Source: Palsa-504 sp963753225 | Lineage (GTDB): Bacteria > Actinomycetota > Actinomycetes > Streptosporangiales > Streptosporangiaceae | NCBI GenBank assembly: GCA_963753225.1 | Contig: CAVWBQ010000020.1 | Location: 1-64,000, forward strand | DNA length: 64,000 nucleotides | Reading direction: 5' to 3' | In this document: piece by piece, positions 8,692 through 17,867 of the stretch | How the letters are laid out: each line of letters begins with the position of its first letter | Numbering within the stretch: the stretch's first letter is position 1 | Program-made: the position numbers and the translations under genes | Notes under the pieces: model-generated | Database searches by the model: none | Seen by the model: only the letters and a program-made list of their open reading frames with translations | What the model was told of the DNA's origin: nothing

Positions 8692-10002
8692 TCAGATGAG
8701 CTGGCGGAAGAGCTGAGTCGTCTCCTCAGATGGGGAAACACCGAGCTCGTCGCGGAGGGCGGCGACGCAGACGCGGTACTGGCGGCTCACGAGCTGCTGC
8801 TGATGCTTCGATGCGTAGCAGCGCATCAGCAACCTATGCGTGGCCTCGGAACACGGGTCATTGCTGATGGCGAGCTGGCCGAACTGCAGCGCCTCGGGAA
8901 GCTGGCCGAGTTCGAAGTGGACCTCCGCGACATCCTCGAGCGCCTGCCCGTAGAGGTCTTCCAGGCGGCGCTGTTCCGGCAGGTACCACTCGCTGACGCC
9001 GTCGTCTTCGAACAGCGGGCCGCGGTAAAGCCGGATAGCCCGGCGGCACGCCTCGACGACCTGCCTGGGCCGGCCGGCCCGGCGGGCCAGCCGCGCGTCA
9101 TCGACCGCCGAAAGGAATTCGTTACGGTCGATCCACCAGGTCAGGTCGGGGTTGAGGATGTAGCAACCGTCGCGGTACAAGATGGGCTGCGCGCCCTGGC
9201 CTAGCCCGTCCAGGGTGTTGCGCAGGCTGTACAGCGCCACGTTGAGGTTGTTGCGGGCCGAGTTGCGGCTGTGGTCGGGCCACTGCAGCGCCATCAGGAC
9301 GTCGCGCCGGGTGGGCCGGTCCTGATGGACCAGCAGGTACTGGAACACCGCCCGGGCCTTCGAGCTGTTCCATCGCGGCACCCGCCGGCCGCCGACATGG
9401 ATCTCGAGTGGCCCTAGCGCCGACGCCGCTATGTCGGCCTCGGCCGGCACCGGCTCGGCACCAGGCTCAGGCATCGGCCCGGGCATCGGCCCGGGCATCG
9501 GCCCGGGCTCAGGCATCGGCCCGGGCTCAGCCTGGTGGCGTACGAGCGGCCCGGGTATCAGCGGCTTGGGCGCAAACGGCTCGGACCATACCCGCTCCGG
9601 CGCATCCCCGGCGGGACGCGGGCCGGGCCTGCCGCGGCGGAAGATCCGTTTGAGCTGACGTCTGGTCCTGGCCGGCGACTCGTCCAGGAGGGCGTCTACG
9701 CGCTGATTGATCTCCCGCTCTACGAGGCGGCAGCACCGGGCGGCGGCCTCGAGTTCGATGGCGACGCGCTGGTGCTCGGCACTCCACTGGCGAAGCCTGC
9801 GCACGGTGTCCACGCCGAAACCGGACCTGATCGGCGCGCCGCCGAGGTCGGCCAGCGCTTGTTCCACCCCGTCGGAGAGCGGGTCGCTGGTGAGCCGGCG
9901 CAGTTCGGTCAGCGCCTCGGAAAGCGCGGTCCTGGCATGCGCCGGCGTGCTATCGATGCCCGCGCGGCGTACTGTGCGCGGCTCGCCCCCGTATGCGCCC
10001 AT
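8692..10002 (-). CDS. SARP-like transcriptional regulator with BTAD domain
   Basis: A 436-residue regulator of the AfsR/SARP type. The order is unusual. The first 200 residues have no recognised domain (an Arg-rich helical part, then a Pro-rich PGPM repeat linker at about 155-185). They precede the winged-helix segment (LGPLEIHVGGRRVPRWNSSKARAVFQYLLVHQ, LMALQWPDHSRNSARNNLNVALYSLRNTL) and the C-terminal bacterial transcriptional activation domain (about 295-436, DDARLARRAGR...LRDELGVSPSEET). Family members activate secondary-metabolite or stress genes. The neighbouring ABC exporter is a possible target, but nothing in the sequence proves it. The AT-rich leader 10003-10170 probably holds its promoter. 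Confidence 0.88.
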   Translation of the reverse strand: MGAYGGEPRTVRRAGIDSTPAHARTALSEALTELRRLTSDPLSDGVEQALADLGGAPIRSGFGVDTVRRLRQWSAEHQRVAIELEAAARCCRLVEREINQRVDALLDESPARTRRQLKRIFRRGRPGPRPAGDAPERVWSEPFAPKPLIPGPLVRHQAEPGPMPEPGPMPGPMPGPMPEPGAEPVPAEADIAASALGPLEIHVGGRRVPRWNSSKARAVFQYLLVHQDRPTRRDVLMALQWPDHSRNSARNNLNVALYSLRNTLDGLGQGAQPILYRDGCYILNPDLTWWIDRNEFLSAVDDARLARRAGRPRQVVEACRRAIRLYRGPLFEDDGVSEWYLPEQRRLEDLYGQALEDVAEVHFELGQLPEALQFGQLAISNDPCSEATHRLLMRCYASKHQQQLVSRQYRVCVAALRDELGVSPSEETTQLFRQLI

Positions 10003-10200
10003 GGTCGACCCCCCACGATCAGTTTTGGAGCAGGGCCGACTTTCTGCGCTTTCGTAGCATTCCTATTCAAAGGGTTCGCATACCCACCGTCAAGTTATAT
10101 TCCGATTCCCCGGCAGTATGCAGCCCACTTAGTTCACAGCACTAAAGAAATCGCCATGTTGCATAAATCGTCTCCCGGCGGGATTTGCGCCCAGTGGTAC

Positions 10201-10239
10201 GGCGGTGGCCGCGCCGGGCTGGAATCGGCCCGGACCGCC
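10201..10239 (-). terminator. Hairpin terminator after the ABC exporter operon
   Basis: A two-part stem follows the ATPase stop on the minus strand: outer GGCGGT/ACCGCC and inner CCGGGC/GCCCGG with an 8-nt loop. It sits 21 bp past the gene end and separates the exporter operon from the SARP promoter region. No T-run is visible, as is common in actinobacteria. Confidence 0.55.
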
Positions 10240-10259
10240 AGGGCCGGGCCGTCGCGAGG

Positions 10260-11024
10260 TCACTCAGCTGGGACGGAACCGGCAGGCGGCTCCTCCTGCG
10301 CCCGGGCCGCCTGCGCCGGGGCCGCCTGGGCCCGGGCCGCCTGCGCCGGGGCCGGCTGCCTAAAGCTCAGGCGGCCGTTCTTCATCACGCCGATCCGCTG
10401 GGCGCGGCGGGCCACGGTGCTGTCGTGGGTGACGAACACCATGGTCAGGCCGCGCTCTCGCCACATGGTCTCGAGCAGGCCGATGATCTCGTCCCTGGTG
10501 TCCTCGTCGAGGTTGCCGGTCGGCTCGTCGGCCAGCAGGACCATCGGCTCCTTGACCAGGGCCCGGGCGATGGCCACCCGCTGCTGCTGCCCGCCGGACA
10601 GCTCGCCGGGCACGTGCCGCAGCCGGTCGCCCAGGCCAACGGTGTCCAGGGCGACCGCGGCCCGCTGACGCCGCGCGGTCGCGGACACGTGCAGCGGGAC
10701 CAGCGCGGCCTCCACGTTCTCCTGCGCGGACAGCGTCGGCACCAGGTTGAAGGTCTGGAACACGAAGCCGATGGAGGTGGCCCGCACCCTGGTCACCTCG
10801 GCCTCGCGCAGCTGCGCGAGGTCACGGCCGTCGAAATCGACGATGCCGCCGGACGGACGGTCCAGGCCGCCGAGGATCTGCAGCAGCGTCGACTTGCCGT
10901 GCCCGGTCGGGCCCTGGATGGCCAGCCATTCGCCGTCCTCGATCACCAGGTCGACACCGCACAGCGCGGCTACGGTCTCGCGCCCCTTGACATAGTTCTT
11001 GGTCACTCCGGAGAGCTTGTACAT
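10260..11024 (-). CDS. ABC transporter ATP-binding protein (MacB/LolD type)
   Basis: The 254-residue ATPase has Walker A GPTGHGKSTLL, signature LSGGQQQRVAIARAL, Walker B VLLADEPTGNLD and H-loop VTHDST, with the DEPTGNLD form typical of the MacB/LolD/FtsE group. The last 30 residues are an Ala/Gln/Pro tail made of a duplicated 30-bp unit (10301-10360); it lies outside the fold. It is encoded 20 bp after the permease gene and should form one mechanotransmission-type exporter with it. The cargo is unknown. Confidence 0.92.
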   Translation of the reverse strand: MYKLSGVTKNYVKGRETVAALCGVDLVIEDGEWLAIQGPTGHGKSTLLQILGGLDRPSGGIVDFDGRDLAQLREAEVTRVRATSIGFVFQTFNLVPTLSAQENVEAALVPLHVSATARRQRAAVALDTVGLGDRLRHVPGELSGGQQQRVAIARALVKEPMVLLADEPTGNLDEDTRDEIIGLLETMWRERGLTMVFVTHDSTVARRAQRIGVMKNGRLSFRQPAPAQAARAQAAPAQAARAQEEPPAGSVPAE

Positions 11025-11044
11025 CGAGGATTCCCTCCTGCTTA

Positions 11045-12619
11045 TCAGGCGACCTTGGCCAAGGCGGCCGCGGGACGCAGCCGCGCGGCCCGCCAGCCGC
11101 CGAACATCCCGGCGATGATGCCGCCCGCCACGGCCAGCACGACCGCGAGCAGGATCACGTTGGCGCTCACCGTGGCGGCCAGGTGCACCGCCACCGTGTG
11201 GCTGGCCGGCCCCGGGCGGCTGAAGGTGGCGGCCCCGGGGTTCCTGCCGAAGCCGCCACCTCCGCCCCCTCCTCCCCCGCCGGCCCCGCCGCCTCCACCG
11301 CCGAAGTTCCCGGATCCACCGAAGCCGAACTGCCTGGCGCCGCCCGGCGTGGCCGAGCCGGTGGTCTGGCCGACGACCGCGGACAGCTTAGGCGACAGCT
11401 TGGAGACCAGCTCCGCGCCGGCCAGGCCGAGCCCGATGCCGATCGCGCCGCCGATGAGGCCGAGGGTGACCGCCTCGCCCATCACCTGGCCGATGATGCG
11501 GCGGCTCTTCCAGCCGAGCGCCTTCAGCGTGCCGAACTCACGTACCCGGCGTGACACCGCCGCCATCGTCAGCAGGCTGGCCAGCAGGAACGCCGCGACG
11601 AGAACGGCGAGCGCGAGCCACTTGCCCAGGTTGTTGGCCAGGCTGGAGGCGCTGGACAGCGAGCCGGTGACCTCGCTGGCCAGGTCGCTCGAGGTGGTCA
11701 CGGTCTCGCCAGGCAGCGCCTTGGAGATCTCGGAGGAGACGCTGCTGATGGCCGAGGAACTGCTGGCCGCGACGTAGATGGTGTTCACGTCGTTCTTCAT
11801 GCCGGCCAGCTTCTGCGCCACCGCGAGCGGGATGTACACGTCCGAGGGGTTGTCGCCGGCAGGCTCGCTGACGATCCCGACGACCTTGAAGTTCGTCGCC
11901 TTGCCGCTGCTGTTGCCGATGGCGATGGTGGACCCGGTTGCCAGCTTGTTCTGCGTCGCGTAGGAAGCGTTGACCAGCGCGACGTCGGCGTTCGCGTCCG
12001 AGGCGGTGAACGTGCGGCCCGCGCTGAGCTTTCCCGAGCTGAGCGGGCCGAGCTCACCGCCGCCGATGTCCACCCCGTCGACGCCGAAGCTGCTGGTGGT
12101 GAAGTTGGCGCGGAAGCTCTGGCCGCCGCCGCCAGAGCTGCCGCTGCCGGAACCGCCGCCTGCGCCGCCGCCGAAGCCGCCGCCGTTGACGTTGACGGCG
12201 GGCACGGTGCCGCTGATCGTCCGGTCGTTCAGGGTCAGCCCGCCGGCCGCGGCCGACACGTCGTGCAGGCCGGCCACCGAGGTGACCGAGGACGAGCTGA
12301 TCGAGGCGAGGGTGGGGCCCGCCGCGAGCGTGCTGTCGTTGATTTTGGTGCCGGCTACTGGCCGCGTCCTGGTCCCGGCCCGGAAGCCGAAGCCGAACGA
12401 CCCGGGGCTGAACGACCCGGCCTTCGGCGTCTTGGTCACGGTGACGTCGGTGCCCACGCCATATAGCGCATGGAGCACGGCGCCCTGGGCGTTCTTGACG
12501 CCGGCCGATGCCGCCGTCACGGTGATCACCAGGCCCACGCCGACGGCGAGGCCGAGCGCGATGAAGACGGCCTGGCGCATGCGGCGGCGAAGCTCGCGCC
12601 GCAGATAAGTGAAGAACAT
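11045..12619 (-). CDS. ABC transporter permease (FtsX/MacB type)
   Basis: The 524-residue membrane subunit has an N-terminal membrane span (residues 17-37), a long extracytoplasmic MacB_PCD-like domain, and three C-terminal spans in the FtsX domain (LALAVLVAAFLLASLLTMAAV; LGLIGGAIGIGLGLAGAEL; NVILLAVVLAVAGGIIAGMFGGWRAARLRP). Two Gly-rich insertions stand out, at about 145-170 and 435-460, the second an almost pure Gly run in the loop between the last spans. The start is supported by GAGGAG 8 bp upstream. It is paired with the following ATPase. Confidence 0.9.
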   Translation of the reverse strand: MFFTYLRRELRRRMRQAVFIALGLAVGVGLVITVTAASAGVKNAQGAVLHALYGVGTDVTVTKTPKAGSFSPGSFGFGFRAGTRTRPVAGTKINDSTLAAGPTLASISSSSVTSVAGLHDVSAAAGGLTLNDRTISGTVPAVNVNGGGFGGGAGGGSGSGSSGGGGQSFRANFTTSSFGVDGVDIGGGELGPLSSGKLSAGRTFTASDANADVALVNASYATQNKLATGSTIAIGNSSGKATNFKVVGIVSEPAGDNPSDVYIPLAVAQKLAGMKNDVNTIYVAASSSSAISSVSSEISKALPGETVTTSSDLASEVTGSLSSASSLANNLGKWLALAVLVAAFLLASLLTMAAVSRRVREFGTLKALGWKSRRIIGQVMGEAVTLGLIGGAIGIGLGLAGAELVSKLSPKLSAVVGQTTGSATPGGARQFGFGGSGNFGGGGGGAGGGGGGGGGGFGRNPGAATFSRPGPASHTVAVHLAATVSANVILLAVVLAVAGGIIAGMFGGWRAARLRPAAALAKVA

Positions 12620-13050
12620 CCCGCACTCCTCAGGGGGGATTGCCTCCGCACAGATGGCGGCGCGGTGAATCGCCCCGGGAGCGAACGCCGCGCCGGTTCA
12701 GAAGCCTGACGGTGATACCTGAACGGGTGCTGAACAGAACCTGCGGGGTTTCCCCGACTAGGCGAACGTTTGCGCGGCTGGGACGCCTGGTACAGCGATG
12801 CTTCAGGGAATCCTGAGGATGCCCGGCTCCGCGAGCACAGGTGCGCAGGCGACGGGCCGGATCGCCGGGACTTATCCGAGGCCGCGCGGCCGGGAAATAT
12901 AAGTACCCGCAGCCTGCAACTTGGGTAGTCGCTCCCCATCCGGTGTCGCCGCGTCGCCATTAAGTTTTGCAGTGCCGAAGCCCGGCGCACCGGACAAAAA
13001 GGGGCGTCGCGCATCGATACGTCGGTCGTGGCGTCAGAAAGGACACGGTA
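12620..13050. other. Intergenic region, 431 bp
   Basis: Divergent gap between the exporter permease and the small secreted-protein gene. It should hold promoters for both. Open frames here are short and have no protein-like composition. I see no clear operator, RNA gene or repeat; a short AT-rich stretch (AAATATAAGTA) lies near 12894. Confidence 0.5.
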
Positions 13051-13407
13051 ATGGCTAGCCTCAACGCCAGCGAAGACTCGCGTGTCGCCACGGACATCAG
13101 AAATATCGCTCGGCGACAGCATCGTATCCGACGAATCGCGGCCACGCTGGTTGTGTTCACCCTCCTGGGCGGCACAGGCATGGCTATAACTGCCAGTAGT
13201 GCGTCGGCGGAGCCCAACAGCAGCGCGTGTGTTGCAGATAAAGCCCTCTACGATGATCAGATCATCTATGTCGGGTACGAATTCGGGACGTGGACGACGG
13301 CCGTCCTCCTATCGAATTGGGCCGACGCGGCACGCGACTGGGACAGCTACACGAAGGCGTACGACAGGTCACAGGAATACCTGCATGATATGCAGGCCGA
13401 TTGCTAA
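13051..13407 (+). CDS. Small exported or membrane-anchored protein, unknown
   Basis: A 118-residue protein without a family I recognise. A basic N-terminus (RRQHRIRRIA) is followed by a hydrophobic stretch (ATLVVFTLLGGTGMAITASSASA) that reads as a signal peptide with an AxA cleavage site near residue 53. The mature part is short, acidic and aromatic, with two cysteines (Cys60 and the last residue, Cys118) that could pair. ATG 13051 was chosen over an upstream in-frame start because AAAGGA stands 8 bp before it and the signal peptide then fits. Confidence 0.7.
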   Translation: MASLNASEDSRVATDIRNIARRQHRIRRIAATLVVFTLLGGTGMAITASSASAEPNSSACVADKALYDDQIIYVGYEFGTWTTAVLLSNWADAARDWDSYTKAYDRSQEYLHDMQADC

Positions 13408-13690
13408 TAGTGGGCACTTTGGCACCTAGTGATGGCCGCCAGACGTGCCCGGCTGGGGTTAGTTCAGGGGAATCACTCCTAGATCCGTTGGAGAGCCACA
13501 TTCACCGGCGTTCCTCGACACACCACAAGCCACATTTCAATCAGGTGTACCTATTTCGCGGAGTGGCGTGGTCCTCCCCGGAAATGTCGTAGCCCGGCGG
13601 TAGAATCGAAATCAGATCCTAGAGGTATTTCCGGGAAGGAGAACAACCGCCCGCAGCAGCGACAAGCCCGAGTGGAGGGAGGTGACCCCG

Positions 13691-14065
13691 GTGGGTACTG
13701 CCCCGGCGTGTGCCCGTGAGGCGCTGGACATGGTCCGCGCCGGGCTCGGCTACCTCGCCGCCGCGGATGCGGCGCAGCTGGCCGCCACGACCCAGGCCGA
13801 GTGCCTGCGGGAGCTGGAGCAGGCCGGTTCGGCCGTGACGGCGGCGCGGGCCGCGGTGCTGGCGGGGTTCACCGCGGGGCAGGAGTATGCCGGGGATGCG
13901 GAGTACAGCGCGGTGTCGTGGCTGATGCACCGGACCGGGATCACCAGGGGCCGAACCGCGCGCCGCACGGCCTGGACCGCCGCCGCGCCCGGGATGTGTA
14001 ACGCCTGGACGGACAGGTCGGTCGTCGGGAGGTATTTCACCCCGAAGTCGAAGCCGAGTCCGTAG
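13691..14065 (+). pseudogene. Truncated DUF222 (13E12-repeat) gene
   Basis: The N-terminal part matches the start of the DUF222/HNH nuclease family that is multicopy in many actinobacteria (ALDMVRAGLGYLAAADAAQLAA, ECLRELEQAGSAVTAARAAVLAGF, SAVSWLMHRTGITRG). After about residue 95 the family sequence stops and the frame runs on as non-homologous residues that are antisense to the reductase gene. Full-length members have several hundred residues including an HNH motif, which is absent here. The start has a strong GGAGGGAGG site. It is a remnant left by a deletion or insertion near 13980-14045. Confidence 0.75.
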
Positions 14066-14667
14066 CGCTGGCCAAGCTCGATGCCGAACGCGGTGAGCCG
14101 TTCGAGCAGCCGAGAGTTGGCAAGCGCACCGGCGTCCAAGCCGCGCAAGCCGCTGTCCCGCAACAAGTCCATCACGGCGGCCTTGGCGTCGGCGTCGTCG
14201 GCGGCGACGAAAGTGTCCAGTGTGGTCCCGCCGACCTCACCGGTGAACAGCGTCGGTGCGGGCACGGTGTTGAACGCCTTCACCACCCGGCTGTTCGGCA
14301 GCGCCGCGGCGAGTTCCTCGGCGCCGCTCGTGGTCGGCGGCAGGCTGAGGCCGGTGAAGCTCTCGTCAAGTGGGTTAGAGATGTCGACCACGATCTTCCC
14401 GGCCAGTGCGGACTGGTTGGCCGTCGCGAATTCGACGGTTGCGGGATACCAGAGGGCCAGCACCACGATGTCGGCGGCTAGCGCTTGCTCCTCGGGGACT
14501 CCGCTCGCCGTTCCGGGCTGGTCGGCGCCCGCCTCGGCGGCGACCTGCTCGGCGCGGTCGGCGTGCTGGTCGGCGACCATCACCCGGCGGCCCGCCTTGG
14601 CGAGCCTGCGGACCAGGCCACGGCCCATGTTGCCGGCTCCGATGATTCCTACGGTTCGAGTGCTCAT
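13750..14667 (-). CDS. NADPH-dependent F420 reductase-like oxidoreductase with an aberrant C-terminus
   Basis: Residues 1-205 form a Rossmann oxidoreductase of the F420-dependent NADP reductase family. It has GAGNMGRGL at the N-terminus, DISNPLDE and KAFNTVPAP in the middle, and ERLTAFGIELGQRYGLGF near the end. The last 90 or so residues (after about LPTTDLSVQALHI) are antisense to the DUF222 remnant and rich in Ala/Ser/Arg, so the natural stop seems to have been lost at a junction near 13980-14045. ATG 14667 is preceded by GAGGAAACGAC. Enzyme activity may survive, because the core is intact. Confidence 0.8.
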   Translation of the reverse strand: MSTRTVGIIGAGNMGRGLVRRLAKAGRRVMVADQHADRAEQVAAEAGADQPGTASGVPEEQALAADIVVLALWYPATVEFATANQSALAGKIVVDISNPLDESFTGLSLPPTTSGAEELAAALPNSRVVKAFNTVPAPTLFTGEVGGTTLDTFVAADDADAKAAVMDLLRDSGLRGLDAGALANSRLLERLTAFGIELGQRYGLGFDFGVKYLPTTDLSVQALHIPGAAAVQAVRRAVRPLVIPVRCISHDTALYSASPAYSCPAVNPASTAARAAVTAEPACSSSRRHSAWVVAASCAASAAAR

Positions 14668-14899
14668 GTCGTTTCCTCGGGTTGGTTCGTTTGGTGGGTA
14701 CGCCAGGAACGCTATGAATGGGAACTCGCCGGGCTGTACGCAGGCAGCCGAACGATCCCACGCAGCGGCTAAAGGCGGATGTCCGGCGCGGTGACCACGT
14801 TCGAGGCCGGTGACCTGCAGTGGAGGGTACGCGGTGATCTTTGGGAGCGCGGTGATGCTTTCGCTGCCGCCTGGGAACAGATCCTTGCTGCTTCTGGCG

Positions 14900-15601
14900 C
14901 TAGTCATGCTGCTCGCCTTCTTCAGCAAAGAACCAGACAAATACCAGCCGGGTCAGGGGGAATGTCAAAAGCCAAATTGCTTCAGCGATATAAGGGGCGA
15001 ACACGGCGACCGGCAGCGTCAGTGCGAAGACCACTGGTACGGACAGGCCCTGGGCGCGCAGGGCCCTTGCCCGCGCCCGCCCGACGGTTGGCCTCAACAG
15101 CCTTCCCCTGCCGGATGCGTACCACCAGTAGGCCGCGGAGGCGAGCGACGCCAAGAGCACCGAGATCGCATAGAAAACCGCCGCCGCAGGCGACCTGATG
15201 TGCTCTCCTAGAACAGCGGTGGGGAACGGCAGGAACGCCACGAACATGAGCAGCAGGAGGTTGAGCCATACCAGCGTGTCATCGCCGCAGCCGATGAGCC
15301 GGAACGTCAGCCGATGCGTCACCCAGAACCTGGCGATCACGACAAAGCTCAGGAGATAGGCGATGTAACGGGGCCAAAGCCCCAGGAGTGCCTTCGGCAG
15401 CCTGGCGTCGCTCGTGGTAGCCGGCACCGCGATCTCAAGGACAAGCAGGGTGAGGGCGATGGCGAACACGCCATCGGAGAGCGCCAGGATCCGCCCGATG
15501 CCCTCCTCCGCCGCTTCGTCGTCCTCATGGCGCGGCAGCCGCCACAGCCGACCCGGCAGCTTCCTCACCCGATCGCCCCCACGGTCTGAACTACCGTTCA
15601 C
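14900..15601 (-). CDS. TMEM175-family potassium channel (DUF1211)
   Basis: The 233-residue membrane protein carries the family hallmark LSDGVFAIALTLLVLEI in the first span (about 40-60), a form of the (F/L)SDGVFAIA pore helix of bacterial TMEM175 channels. It has about six hydrophobic segments in total, including YIAYLLSFVVIARFWVTHR and LLLLMFVAFLPFPTAVL. Bacterial TMEM175 proteins are K+ leak channels assembled as tetramers. The gene starts 4 bp after the end of the neighbouring unknown gene, so the two may be co-transcribed. Confidence 0.88.
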   Translation of the reverse strand: MNGSSDRGGDRVRKLPGRLWRLPRHEDDEAAEEGIGRILALSDGVFAIALTLLVLEIAVPATTSDARLPKALLGLWPRYIAYLLSFVVIARFWVTHRLTFRLIGCGDDTLVWLNLLLLMFVAFLPFPTAVLGEHIRSPAAAVFYAISVLLASLASAAYWWYASGRGRLLRPTVGRARARALRAQGLSVPVVFALTLPVAVFAPYIAEAIWLLTFPLTRLVFVWFFAEEGEQHD

Positions 15602-15605
15602 GGGG

Positions 15606-16538
15606 TTAATGGCCTGTCACCCCAGCACTGGCACCTCGCTCGGGCGGGAGCGCCCGCTGGGTCATCCGGAGGATGAACGACTCGGGTGGCTGCCAGACCT
15701 CGCGGTCCGCAAATGGAAAGGCGTAGGTCAGGGCTCCGTCACGGACACAATCAAGCAGGCCAGGCGCTGCGAGTTCGTGCGCCGACCATCGGTAAAGCTG
15801 CTGCAACCTCGGGGCGATCACCCCGAAATCCACCAGGCGCCCGAATCCGAGTTCGTTCCTCAGGAGGAAGCGCACGCTATCGCGCAGCGGATACTCGTCG
15901 GGGATCACGCGAGACAGTTGCAAGAAGACCCCGGCCATCCCTAGCCTCGGGTCACCGAGGAACGGGGCAAGCGAGCGAAGCCATCCAAGCGACATCCGCG
16001 GGGCGGCGACGAGGGCGTGGGTGTAGAGCACCCGGCAGAGCACGACGTTCATGAAGAAGCGCTCGGCCTCGTTCTCCGCCTCCGCCAGGTCACGGTGCTC
16101 GAGATAGGCGGCGACCACGCTCCCGTTGTGCGCCCGGTACCAGGCCCGGGCAACCGGGTAGTCGACGAAGGACATCCAGTAGTCAACGGTACGCGACGAG
16201 CCCGGACCGGGAAGGCCCCCGCTTAGGCCCACTGCCTCGCAGCCGTCACGAAGGACGCGCTCGTTGACCGCACGCCACCACGGACTACCGGGACGGTCAC
16301 CAAACGGCGGGTTCAGCACACCTCGCCGGAGCTGCCAGCGCATGAACGACATCGCTGCCCGGCGAAACGGCAGATGCCGGGGGGCCTGGCCGAACGGGCC
16401 GTAATAGCAGCGCCGCATCAGTGCCGTCCGGCCTGCCGGGTCGTCGCGGACCGAGGCGACCTGCTGCTCAGCCCAGGCGGCGGCCGCAATCCCCGATCTC
16501 ACGGCACCACCATCACACGCAGCGCCAGGGAGTGCCAC
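15606..16538 (-). CDS. Conserved-looking protein of unknown function
   Basis: A 310-residue soluble protein, Trp/Arg-rich, with no domain I can name. Distinct motifs include CYYGPFGQAPRHLPFRRAAMSFMRWQLRRG, VDYWMSFVDYPVARAWYRAHN and EAERFFMNVVLCRVLYTHALV, and the predicted structure is mostly helical. The start could be 16538 or the in-frame GTG near 16502. Its stop lies 4 bp before the TMEM175 gene start, which suggests co-expression. Confidence 0.75.
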   Translation of the reverse strand: MALPGAACDGGAVRSGIAAAAWAEQQVASVRDDPAGRTALMRRCYYGPFGQAPRHLPFRRAAMSFMRWQLRRGVLNPPFGDRPGSPWWRAVNERVLRDGCEAVGLSGGLPGPGSSRTVDYWMSFVDYPVARAWYRAHNGSVVAAYLEHRDLAEAENEAERFFMNVVLCRVLYTHALVAAPRMSLGWLRSLAPFLGDPRLGMAGVFLQLSRVIPDEYPLRDSVRFLLRNELGFGRLVDFGVIAPRLQQLYRWSAHELAAPGLLDCVRDGALTYAFPFADREVWQPPESFILRMTQRALPPERGASAGVTGH

Positions 16539-16712
16539 GGCGTAGGCTGGTGAGGTCGCCGCCGGTCACTTCTGTGCCGAGGACTTGCCGGTGTCACGTT
16601 CTCTTGCCCGACGGTAACGTGTGGCATTGTTCTTTCCCTTTCCCGTGCGTGATGGTGCGGCTGCGGTAACGGGTTCGTGGTACCAGCACCGGCCCACGCG
16701 AACTCTGCGGGT

Positions 16713-17738
16713 TCAGCTGGCGGGGATGACGTAGGGAAACGTGCCTGATCGCTGGTTCTTGGCCACGGCCGGGTGCAGCCCGGCCGGGATCGCGGTGCCG
16801 GTGACGAGCGACATCATCGCCTCGGGCGCGTTGTCGGCTATTGTCCTGCCGTTGCGGCCCGCGAAGCCGAACGTCGCGGCAGTGCCGACCTCGTACGGGA
16901 GGACGTCGGGAAGCAACTCCCTGGCCACGGCCTGGCCGTAGGCTTCGGCGTCGTCCACGGTCCCGGTCGCGGCCACGACGGCGGCGACGTGGCCGGCCAG
17001 GTGCCCGCCTTCGGCGGCGACGTCCTGCGCGGGGTGCCGGGTGTTGGCCGGGTTGTCGAACCGCGTGTCGTCCGGCCAGAAGATCGGCCACATCATCGGG
17101 TGCCCGCCCCGGTTGACCTGGCGCCAGCCGCCGGCGTCCGTGGCGAGTTTCGTGGCGGCCCAGACGCCGATCCGCGCACCCGGCCGCAGCTGCGGGTCCC
17201 GGTGGGACACCTCAAGCACGATCGACTCCACGCTCGTGCCCGCGAAACTGTTCTTCGCCTTGTCCGGCCGCCACTGCGACAGGTCGACCGCGGTGCCCTT
17301 GGCTATCGCCCCGTTCACGATGGAGAGCAGCGACAGGTCGATGTAGAACGAGTCCTGCGTGCGCCCGGCCCAGATCCTGATCCCGCCCGCGCTGGCCGCC
17401 TGACCGGTCCGGCCCTCAAGGACCAGCTCGCCGGCCGCGGAATCCTCGCGTGCGTCGGCGCCGGCGAGCGTGTACAGCCGCAGGGACTGGCTGCCGTCGG
17501 CGCCCGCCTCGCCGAAGGCCACCCGGTAGGTCAGGGCCTCAAAGTCGGCCCCGCCGAAGTGCACCTTGAACTCATAACGGGCCTCGGGATGGAAGCCCGG
17601 CTGGGCGTAGACGCCGGTGATGTTGGAGTTGACGTCCAGTACGAACACGGTGCTGCCCTCGCCGGGAAACACGTACAGATCGTCGATATACAGCTGGCCG
17701 TTCTGAGCCGCCAGCGGCGTGTCGAGATGGTGAGACAT
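16713..17738 (-). CDS. DUF4331 family protein
   Basis: The 341-residue protein begins SHHLDTPLAAQNGQLYIDDLYVFPG, the usual opening of DUF4331 proteins, where SHHxDTP and a D-x-DLYVF block are conserved. It contains ALTYRVAFGEAG and FAGTSVESIVLEVSHRDPQL. There is no clear signal peptide in this member. The family is widespread in bacteria but has no assigned biochemical role. The gene stands alone, with an A/G-rich ribosome site (AAGGGAATG) upstream. Confidence 0.85.
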   Translation of the reverse strand: MSHHLDTPLAAQNGQLYIDDLYVFPGEGSTVFVLDVNSNITGVYAQPGFHPEARYEFKVHFGGADFEALTYRVAFGEAGADGSQSLRLYTLAGADAREDSAAGELVLEGRTGQAASAGGIRIWAGRTQDSFYIDLSLLSIVNGAIAKGTAVDLSQWRPDKAKNSFAGTSVESIVLEVSHRDPQLRPGARIGVWAATKLATDAGGWRQVNRGGHPMMWPIFWPDDTRFDNPANTRHPAQDVAAEGGHLAGHVAAVVAATGTVDDAEAYGQAVARELLPDVLPYEVGTAATFGFAGRNGRTIADNAPEAMMSLVTGTAIPAGLHPAVAKNQRSGTFPYVIPAS

Positions 17739-17867
17739 GAGACATTCCCTTCACTTGGGGAGCCGGGGACCGGCCGACGCACACGGCCTTCCTGGCCGTC
17801 TCCCAACGAGGCTCGCGCGGCGTAGCTACGACCTTGCCGTGAGACGACCGTCCCTAGCACCGGTCAA

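Noticed and set aside
16773..17825. 350-codon plus-strand frame opposite the DUF4331 gene
   Set aside because: Shadow frame; the DUF4331 signature start is clear on the minus strand.
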